Positions 5,720 through 11,413 of a stretch of 11,413 nt of DNA are shown one piece after another. This DNA is from Clostridioides sp. (GTDB lineage: Bacteria > Bacillota > Clostridia > Peptostreptococcales > Peptostreptococcaceae): contig JAISUA010000088.1 in assembly GCA_031272305.1 (NCBI GenBank), forward strand, positions 1 to 11,413, in the 5' to 3' direction. The translations under genes were made by a program, and so were the position numbers. The notes beneath the pieces are model-generated. The model saw only the letters and a program-made list of their open reading frames with translations. It ran no database searches and had not been told where the DNA came from. Positions within the stretch are counted from its first letter, which is position 1. Every line of letters starts with the position of its first letter.

Positions 5720-8344
5720 ATGGAAAAGTATGCTAAAGTTATAGTAAGGAACAATTCAATATATACCGACAATTTGTTTACATATAGGATTCCAGAGGAA
5801 TTGGAAGGAAAAATTGATGTTGGATGTAGAGTATCCGTTCCTTTTGGCAAAGGTAATAAATTTATCGAAGCTTTTATTTTTGAAATATTTGAAGAAGATA
5901 CAACATCTCTAATTGAAGGAAAGAATGAATCGATAGCTGAAGTAAAAAATAATATTAAAATAAAAAATATAACAGAAGTTTTAGACAAAGAACCTATGTT
6001 TGATGTACTTGATTTGAATCTTATAAATTGGATGAAAAATAGGTATCTTTGTACATATATTGAATGTATAAATTTATTATATCCAAAAGGATACAAACTT
6101 GAAAATTATAGAAAAATTTCAATCACAGATGAATTTATAAAAAAAGTTGAAAATATTTATGGTTCATTTAAATTGAATGATTTGAGTGTTATCAGAAAAA
6201 TTCTTTTTTCCAAAGATGAAAAAGACGAAAAAGATGAAGAAGTCAGTTTAAAAGATGATGAAAGAGATGTCATTGTTGAAATAATCAATAATAAAGGCGA
6301 AATCAGAGAAGATAAGCTACGAAAATTCGAAAATATAGACAATATAATCACTAGGTTAAAAAATAAAGGATATATTGATTTAAATTGGGAATATAGTGAT
6401 AAAGAAAATAAAAAAGAAATAACGATTGTTTCGCTGAATATTCCTAAAGAAGAAATTGACGATTTTATAAATGAAAACAAAATAAGAATAGGTAAAGCTC
6501 AAAACAGAATCATAGAATTTTTAAAGTTAAATGAAGATGTAGATATAATCGATTTAGAAAAAATTCTATCTATAAGTAAAAGTAGCATAGATTCGCTTGA
6601 AAAGAAAGCAATCATAAAATTTAGGAAAGAACCGTATTTTAGAAAGCCTAGATATTCATATATTGAAAAAAAGAAAAAAATTGTTTTAAATGAGGAGCAG
6701 AGTTTTGCTACAAATAAAATCATAAAGGCCATAGATTCAAATTTGGATGGAAGTATTGATGAAATCAAGAAACCATTTGTGCTAAAAGGTGTGACAGGAA
6801 GTGGAAAGACAGAAGTATATCTAGAAGTTCTTGAACATGCTCTTTCAAAGAATTTATCTGGAATTTTCCTTGTTCCAGAAATTTCTCTTACACCTCAGAT
6901 GATTACTCGTGTAAAATCAAGATTTGGAAGTGTTGTTGGAGTTTTTCACAGCAAACTTTCTCAAGGACAAAAGCACGATGTGTATGAGGCGATTAGAAGA
7001 GGTGAGGTGAAAATTTTAGTAGGTGCAAGGTCTGCGTTGTTTGCACCATTCAAAAATTTAGGAGTAATAATAATAGATGAGTTTCACGAACATAGTTATA
7101 AATCAGAATCAAATCCTAAATATAATGCAATAGAAGTAGCTAGATATATTTCACTCAAAAAAAACGTTGCTTTAGTATTAGGCTCAGCGACGCCTTCAGT
7201 GGAACAATATTATCATGCAAAATCCGGCGATTATGAACTTATAGAGATAAATACTAGAGCCAATCACAAAGAAATGCCAAAGATTGAAGTAGTAGATATG
7301 AGAAAAGAAATAGACAGAGGAAACATATCTATGTTTAGTCATAGACTAATAAGTGAGCTTAGAAATTGTATAAAAAATAATAATCAAGCAATATTATTTT
7401 TAAATAGAAGAGGATACGCAAATTTTGTATCTTGCAAAAAATGCGGATATGTGTTTAAATGTGATTGTTGTGATATTTCTCTTACTTATCATAAAAATTT
7501 GCATAAAGGAGTTTGCCACTATTGTGGAAGGGAAAAACAGATCACAAATGTTTGTCCAGAGTGCAAGCAAAAAGGATTTATTGAAATATCAGGAACAGGA
7601 ACTCAGAAAATAGAAGAAGAATTGATGCAACTTATACCTAATATAAGCATTTTAAGAATGGATAAGGATACGACTTCGAAAAAAGGTGAACTTGAAAAAA
7701 TACTTTCTGACTTCAAAAATCACAAGTCAGATGTTTTGCTTGGAACTCAGATGCTAAGTAAAGGATTGGACTTCGAAAATGTGACACTTGTAGGTATTTT
7801 ATCAGCAGATATGCTTTTGAATTTTCCAGATTACAAAAGTTATGAAAATACTTTTCAACAGATTGTACAAGTAGCAGGAAGAGCAGGAAGAGCAGAAAAA
7901 GAAGGAAAAGTTATCTTGCAGACTTATGAAACAGATCATTATTGTATTAAAAAAGCTCAAAGCTACGATTTTGAAGGATTCTACAATGAAGACATAAAAA
8001 TAAGACAAGCATTTGGCTATCCACCTTTTAATAATATAATGAGAGTAGTAATAAGTGGAAAAAATCTTGATTCAGTTAGGAAAAATATAGTGTTGCTAAA
8101 AAATTCACTAGAGTATTTATTTAAAGCAAAGGGTATAGATGATTTAGGGTTTCTATTTGGACCTAATGTTTGTAGCATAGGTAAGATAAATTCGAAGTAT
8201 AGATGGCAAATATTGATGAAAGATAGTACTGTCAAGTTGAATTTATTAAAAGGAATTATTAAGTATGTTGTAATAACAAAAAGAGATATGTTCTCGAAAG
8301 ATGTAACTATATCAATAGATGTAAATCCTGAAAATATGTTATAA
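5720..8344 (+). CDS. priA: Primosomal protein N', replication restart DNA helicase
   Basis: Superfamily 2 3'-5' helicase that recognises stalled forks and D-loops and reloads the replisome. Its 874 residues exceed the 732 of E. coli and about 805 of B. subtilis, owing to an expanded, charged middle region (about 150-330). Domains: N-terminal 3'-end binding domain (1-105; TDNLFTYRIP, VGCRVSVPFGKGNK); winged-helix part with a DEKDEKDEE repeat at 166-174; helicase lobe 1 with Walker A VTGSGKT (Lys363), Walker B IIIDEFH (Asp453-Glu454-Phe455-His456) and GSATPS; zinc-binding insertion with paired cysteines between Cys572 and Cys615 (CKKC, CDCC, CHYC, CPEC); lobe 2 with GTQMLSKGLDF and QVAGRAGRAEKEG. 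Walker B is normally DEEH in this family. GGAGGTGA (5708-5715) precedes ATG 5720. It follows the 435-bp structured gap and probably heads the operon with def and fmt. Confidence 0.96.
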   Translation: MEKYAKVIVRNNSIYTDNLFTYRIPEELEGKIDVGCRVSVPFGKGNKFIEAFIFEIFEEDTTSLIEGKNESIAEVKNNIKIKNITEVLDKEPMFDVLDLNLINWMKNRYLCTYIECINLLYPKGYKLENYRKISITDEFIKKVENIYGSFKLNDLSVIRKILFSKDEKDEKDEEVSLKDDERDVIVEIINNKGEIREDKLRKFENIDNIITRLKNKGYIDLNWEYSDKENKKEITIVSLNIPKEEIDDFINENKIRIGKAQNRIIEFLKLNEDVDIIDLEKILSISKSSIDSLEKKAIIKFRKEPYFRKPRYSYIEKKKKIVLNEEQSFATNKIIKAIDSNLDGSIDEIKKPFVLKGVTGSGKTEVYLEVLEHALSKNLSGIFLVPEISLTPQMITRVKSRFGSVVGVFHSKLSQGQKHDVYEAIRRGEVKILVGARSALFAPFKNLGVIIIDEFHEHSYKSESNPKYNAIEVARYISLKKNVALVLGSATPSVEQYYHAKSGDYELIEINTRANHKEMPKIEVVDMRKEIDRGNISMFSHRLISELRNCIKNNNQAILFLNRRGYANFVSCKKCGYVFKCDCCDISLTYHKNLHKGVCHYCGREKQITNVCPECKQKGFIEISGTGTQKIEEELMQLIPNISILRMDKDTTSKKGELEKILSDFKNHKSDVLLGTQMLSKGLDFENVTLVGILSADMLLNFPDYKSYENTFQQIVQVAGRAGRAEKEGKVILQTYETDHYCIKKAQSYDFEGFYNEDIKIRQAFGYPPFNNIMRVVISGKNLDSVRKNIVLLKNSLEYLFKAKGIDDLGFLFGPNVCSIGKINSKYRWQILMKDSTVKLNLLKGIIKYVVITKRDMFSKDVTISIDVNPENML

Positions 8345-8402
8345 ATTAAGTGTCGTAAAAAAAACTAAAAATATATAAAAACTATAGAAAGAAGGAACTA
8401 AA

Positions 8403-8843
8403 ATGGCGTTGAGAAGAATTGCGAAAATAGGAGAAGCAGTACTTAGAAAAAAATCAAAAGTTGTAGATGAAGTTAATGATAAAATTAGAACGTTGATTGA
8501 TGATATGTCTGATACAATGTATGAAGCAGATGGAGTAGGTCTTGCAGCTCCTCAAGTTGGAATATTAAAAAGAGTAATAGTAGTTGATACTGGAGAAGGT
8601 CTTATTGAACTTGTAAATCCTGTGATACTTGATGCATCAGGAGAACAAACTGACGAAGAAGGTTGCCTTAGTGTAGAAGGAGAATCAGGTGTGGTTACAA
8701 GACCATATAGGGTTGTTGTTGAAGGACTTGATAGAAATGGCGTAACAAGAACAATATCTGCGAATGGCTTTATGGCAAGAGCACTTTGTCATGAGATAGA
8801 CCATTTAGATGGAATCTTATATGTAGATAAAATCGAAAATTAA
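8403..8843 (+). CDS. def: Peptide deformylase
   Basis: Removes the N-formyl group from nascent proteins at the ribosome exit; metal-dependent (usually Fe2+). All three family motifs are present: GVGLAAPQ (residues 44-51), EGCLS with metal ligand Cys88, and HEIDH with ligands His130 and His134 and catalytic Glu131. The 146-residue length suits the short form of the enzyme (type 1B-like). AAGGA (8392-8396) precedes ATG 8403. It lies 58 bp after priA and 33 bp before fmt; def-fmt adjacency is a classical arrangement joining deformylation and formylation. Confidence 0.97.
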   Translation: MALRRIAKIGEAVLRKKSKVVDEVNDKIRTLIDDMSDTMYEADGVGLAAPQVGILKRVIVVDTGEGLIELVNPVILDASGEQTDEEGCLSVEGESGVVTRPYRVVVEGLDRNGVTRTISANGFMARALCHEIDHLDGILYVDKIEN

Positions 8844-8876
8844 AAATGTAAGTTATTAGAAAGTAGGAGATTTTAA

Positions 8877-9809
8877 ATGAAAATAGTTTTTATGGGTACA
8901 CCAGATATTTCTGTACCTTGTTTACAAATGTTGATAGATTCTAAACATGAAGTGATAGGAGTTGTTACTCAACCAGATAGACCAAAAGGAAGAGGAAAAA
9001 AACTTTCTATGTCGCCAGTTAAAGAACTTGCACAAAAATACGACATATCAGTATATCAACCATTGAAAGCAAAAGAAGAAGATTTTGTACAGATAATGAA
9101 GAATTTAGAACCAGATTTGATTGTTGTGATCGCATTTGGTCAAATTCTTAATTCTGAGTTGTTAAATATTCCGAAATTCGGCTGTGTAAATGTACACGTT
9201 TCTCTCCTACCTAAATATAGAGGTGCAGCACCTATTAATTGGGTGATTATAAATGGAGAAAAGAAAACAGGTGTGACAACTATGTTTATGGATAAAGGTC
9301 TTGACACTGGTGATATAATATTGCAAGAAGAAATAGAACTAGATGATGAGATTACAGCTGGTGAACTTCATGATAAAATGATGTTAAAAGGAGCAGAGGT
9401 TCTAAGCAGAACTATTTCTGATATTGAAGCTGGAACAGTGAAAAGAACAAAACAAGATGATTCAAAGTTTTCGTACGCTCCTATTATGAATAAAGAACTT
9501 GGAAAAGTTGATTTCAATAATGAAGCGAAAAATATTCATAATTTGATCAGAGGTGTAAATCCTTGGCCTAGTGCATATACAACTTATGAAGATAAAACAA
9601 TGAAAATATGGAAAACAAAAGTTTTGAATTCTAAGAGTACTGAAGAAGAAGGAACTATTCTAAAAGTAGATAAGTCAGGAATAGTAGTGAGTACAAAAGA
9701 TTTTGACTTGCTCATAGAAGAAATACAGATGCCAAACAAAAAGAAAATGGCAGTGTCTGAATATATCAAAGGTAACGAGATAAAAACAGGCATAAAACTT
9801 GGATCTTAA
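8877..9809 (+). CDS. fmt: Methionyl-tRNA formyltransferase
   Basis: Transfers a formyl group from 10-formyltetrahydrofolate to initiator methionyl-tRNA, enabling fMet initiation. At 310 residues it has the normal length. The N-terminal Rossmann-like catalytic domain begins KIVFMGTPDISVP and carries the catalytic triad equivalents Asn105, His107 (NVHVSLLPKYRGAAPINW) and Asp143 (DKGLDTGDI). The basic loop RPKGRGKK (about 35-42) corresponds to a known folate/tRNA-contacting segment. The C-terminal OB-like domain (about 205-310) contains RGVNPWPSAYT. AGGAGA (8865-8870) precedes ATG 8877. Probably cotranscribed with def; a tandem repeat follows the stop codon. Confidence 0.97.
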   Translation: MKIVFMGTPDISVPCLQMLIDSKHEVIGVVTQPDRPKGRGKKLSMSPVKELAQKYDISVYQPLKAKEEDFVQIMKNLEPDLIVVIAFGQILNSELLNIPKFGCVNVHVSLLPKYRGAAPINWVIINGEKKTGVTTMFMDKGLDTGDIILQEEIELDDEITAGELHDKMMLKGAEVLSRTISDIEAGTVKRTKQDDSKFSYAPIMNKELGKVDFNNEAKNIHNLIRGVNPWPSAYTTYEDKTMKIWKTKVLNSKSTEEEGTILKVDKSGIVVSTKDFDLLIEEIQMPNKKKMAVSEYIKGNEIKTGIKLGS

Positions 9810-9816
9810 AAAAAAT

Positions 9817-9890
9817 AAATGCAAAATTTTAACGAAAAAACAAATGTAAGATTTTAATAAAAGATAAATGTAAGATTTTAATAAGAAATA
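9817..9890 (+). repeat. 24/25-bp tandem repeat, three copies, downstream of fmt
   Basis: Copies start at 9817, 9842 and 9866, each of the form AAATGTAAGATTTTAATAA plus a few A-rich bases; the first copy has AAATGCAAAATTTTAACGA. A degenerate fourth copy (TATGTATTAAAAGG) follows to about 9904. It begins 7 bp after the fmt stop codon. No reading frame or clear hairpin accounts for it. Confidence 0.8.
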
Positions 9891-9904
9891 TATGTATTAA
9901 AAGG

Positions 9905-9933
9905 TATGTAAAAATATTTTGTACATATATAAT
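9905..9933 (+). promoter_or_regulatory. Candidate promoter and inverted repeat upstream of the DUF116 gene
   Basis: TATAAT at 9928-9933 is a perfect -10 box, but no good -35 exists at 16-18 bp. An inverted repeat, TATGTAAAAAT (9905-9915) with ATTTTGTACATA (9916-9927, one extra G), ends directly at the -10 box, where a regulator could bind. A start of transcription near 9940 would lie 24 bp before the ATG at 9964. Confidence 0.35.
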
Positions 9934-9963
9934 CATAAAAGAAATAAATTTTGGGTGAAAAAT

Positions 9964-10695
9964 ATGAAACAGATGAAGAAGTTTTTTCAAGCAAGTATAG
10001 TACTGATTATGATTATTGCTCTGTTAACAGTAGTGATTGGAGTTTCAATTTTGAAATTCAATAAAATCTTTTTTGGATTGTTGCTAAGCATTTTTATTGT
10101 ATTTATTTTAACAATAGTTTTTATGTTGCTTATTACATCATATATTATTAAAGATAGAAAAATAAATAAAAATTTATTAAAAATAGATTTCTCAATGATT
10201 AGATTTATTTTTCCAATGCTTCTAAGTATTGCTCCAATCTTGAGAATAGAAAAAAACGATCTTAGAAGGATATTTATCATTGTGAATAATAAATATGTTT
10301 ATTCTAATACATATAGAATGGACTCTAAAGATATAATAATATTAATACCTCATTGTATTCAAAATAATACTTGTGGTTTGAAAATAACAACTGATATTAA
10401 CAATTGTAAAAAATGTGGAAAATGCAAAATAAAAGACTTACTTGTTTTGAAAGAAAAATATAATATAAAAATATTCGTAGCGACAGGAGGAACACTGGCT
10501 AGAAAAATAATTCTTGATTGCAGGCCAAAAGCAGTTATCGCTGTTGCATGTGAAAGAGATTTGATGTCAGGAGTGCAAGATGTTAGAAAAATACCTGTAC
10601 TCGCTGTATTTAACAAAAGACCTTTTGGTCCTTGTTTTAACACGACGCTAGATATAAATGAAGTAGAAGATGCAATAAAATTTTTCACAAAATAA
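9964..10695 (+). CDS. DUF116 family membrane protein with cysteine cluster
   Basis: A member of the conserved family DUF116, whose biochemical role is not established. With the start chosen here it has 243 residues. Two hydrophobic segments (about 8-30 and 34-60) would anchor it in the membrane as a hairpin; the rest is soluble. The soluble part contains a cysteine set typical of the family: Cys131 and Cys137 (IPHCIQNNTC), then Cys148, Cys151, Cys154 (CKKCGKC), Cys186, Cys196 (ACERDLMSG) and Cys224 (RPFGPCFNT). The pattern suggests a metal or iron-sulfur site, which is inference. ATG 9964 has GGGTGA (9953-9958) just upstream and lies after the -10 box at 9928; the upstream in-frame TTG at 9919 would precede that box. 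Its place between fmt and a YugP-type peptidase is common in Clostridia. Confidence 0.85.
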   Translation: MKQMKKFFQASIVLIMIIALLTVVIGVSILKFNKIFFGLLLSIFIVFILTIVFMLLITSYIIKDRKINKNLLKIDFSMIRFIFPMLLSIAPILRIEKNDLRRIFIIVNNKYVYSNTYRMDSKDIIILIPHCIQNNTCGLKITTDINNCKKCGKCKIKDLLVLKEKYNIKIFVATGGTLARKIILDCRPKAVIAVACERDLMSGVQDVRKIPVLAVFNKRPFGPCFNTTLDINEVEDAIKFFTK

Positions 10696-10700
10696 CACTA

Positions 10701-10756
10701 GTGTAGATAAAATGGTTGTTAAAAAATTCTACACAAAATGTTTTAAATTATATAGT
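10701..10756 (+). promoter_or_regulatory. Inverted repeat overlapping a candidate promoter for the peptidase gene
   Basis: GTGTAGA (10701-10707) is complementary to TCTACAC (10728-10734). The second arm contains a -35-like TCTACA (10728-10733, four of six consensus bases), 17 bp before a -10-like TATAGT (10751-10756). ACACTAGTGT (10695-10704) is also a perfect palindrome, overlapping the DUF116 stop codon. No T-run follows the repeat, so a terminator role is less likely. Confidence 0.3.
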
Positions 10757-10799
10757 ATTATTTTATTGTAATGAAAACTTTTATATGGAGGGTGAGAAT

Positions 10800-11413
10800 A
10801 TGTTTTATCCTATGTACTATACTGATTATACAATGGTGATTTTACTTCCTGCTATAATTTTGGCAGCTTATGCACAATTTAAAGTTAGTTCAGCTACAAA
10901 TAAATATTTCAAAGTTCGTTCTATGAATGGATACACAGGAGAACAGGCTGCTAATAGAATATTGTCTGCAAGTGGAATATACGATGTAAAAGTTAGAGCT
11001 ATAAATGGAAATTTGACAGATCATTACGATCCTAGAAACAGAGTACTGAGTTTATCACAAGATGTCTTCTATGGAAATTCAATCACTTCTGTATCAATAG
11101 CAGCTCATGAGTGTGGCCATGCTATTCAGCATGCAAGAGGATATGCTCCACTTTCACTAAGAAGTGCCATGGTTCCTGTTGTGAATTTTGCATCTCAAGC
11201 ATCTTGGTTTTTGATTTTCTTAGGATTTTTCATGAGTGGAAATTTGCTTAATATAGGTATAATTCTTTTTTCTCTAACAGTGTTGTTTCAACTTATTACA
11301 TTGCCAGTAGAATTCAACGCATCAAGCAGAGGAATAAGTGAATTGACTGATTTAGGTATAATTACTTATGAAGAAAAACGAAAAAGTAAAAAAGTATTAT
11401 CTGCTGCAGCACT
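10800..11413 (+). CDS. YugP-type (DUF2265) membrane zinc metallopeptidase, 3' end cut by the window
   Basis: An open frame of 204 codons with no stop before the window ends. ATG 10800 follows GGAGGGTGAG (10787-10796). The N-terminus MFYPMYYTDYTMVILLPAIILAAYAQ-like segment holds a first membrane helix (about 12-28). The family core follows: SMNGYTGEQAANRIL, LTDHYDPRNRVLSLS (about 72-86), then the zinc motif HECGH (His103, Glu104, His107) and HARGYAPLSLR. Two further hydrophobic stretches (about 127-145 and 150-169) are followed by LPVEFNASSRG, whose Glu171 is the likely third zinc ligand. Members of this family are membrane proteases; their substrates are largely unknown. In related genomes this gene follows fmt and DUF116 and precedes rsmB, which would be expected just past the window. 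Confidence 0.93.
   Translation, partial: MFYPMYYTDYTMVILLPAIILAAYAQFKVSSATNKYFKVRSMNGYTGEQAANRILSASGIYDVKVRAINGNLTDHYDPRNRVLSLSQDVFYGNSITSVSIAAHECGHAIQHARGYAPLSLRSAMVPVVNFASQASWFLIFLGFFMSGNLLNIGIILFSLTVLFQLITLPVEFNASSRGISELTDLGIITYEEKRKSKKVLSAAA

Noticed and set aside
5701..6096. Antisense frame of 131 codons over the start of priA
   Set aside because: Lies wholly opposite the conserved PriA N-terminal domain and its ribosome binding site; composition is that of a shadow frame.
7425..7613. Second + strand frame of 62 codons inside priA
   Set aside because: It overlaps the zinc-binding cysteine region in another frame and has no own signals; the PriA motifs continue unbroken through it.
9919..10695. 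Longer DUF116 frame starting at TTG 9919
   Set aside because: No ribosome binding site at suitable distance, and the start precedes the -10 box at 9928-9933; ATG 9964 has GGGTGA just upstream and places the membrane segment at the N-terminus.

Overview
The window is AT-rich DNA (roughly 70% A+T by eye) with AGA-biased arginine codons, strong GGAGG-type ribosome binding sites and a gene order typical of low-GC Gram-positive bacteria. The series yicC, gmk, rpoZ, coaBC, priA, def, fmt, DUF116, yugP-type peptidase is the conserved housekeeping cluster of Clostridia and related Bacillota. The organism is therefore most likely a clostridial anaerobe; the sequence alone does not fix the genus. All genes I accept lie on the + strand.

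Layout: (1) 1-717 is the 3' part of a gene for a secreted cysteine hydrolase of the permuted NlpC/P60 (YiiX-like) type, closed by a strong hairpin terminator at 809-853. (2) 854-1161 is non-coding and holds a promoter and a roughly 125-nt AT-rich leader. (3) 1162-5284 is a compact run: dapF (lysine/peptidoglycan precursor), yicC (endoribonuclease family), gmk (GMP kinase), rpoZ (RNA polymerase omega) and coaBC (coenzyme A synthesis). remA, usually between yicC and gmk in Bacillota, is absent. (4) 5285-5719 is a 435-bp gap that does not look empty. It holds a terminator-like hairpin, a 16-bp hairpin with a GAAA loop, and two copies of a roughly 53-bp element that can fold in two mutually exclusive ways. 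(5) 5720-9809 is priA (replication restart helicase), def (peptide deformylase) and fmt (methionyl-tRNA formyltransferase); def and fmt act at opposite ends of the formyl-methionine cycle. (6) 9810-9963 holds a 24/25-bp tandem repeat and a probable promoter. (7) 9964-10695 is a DUF116 membrane protein with a cysteine cluster. (8) 10800 to the window end is the 5' part of a YugP-type membrane zinc metallopeptidase.

No mobile element, CRISPR array, rRNA or tRNA gene was seen. The genes are ordinary. The points most worth a second look are the structured repeats upstream of priA, a 36-bp in-frame tandem repeat that enlarges DapF by about 54 residues, and an atypical DEFH in place of DEEH in the PriA Walker B motif.
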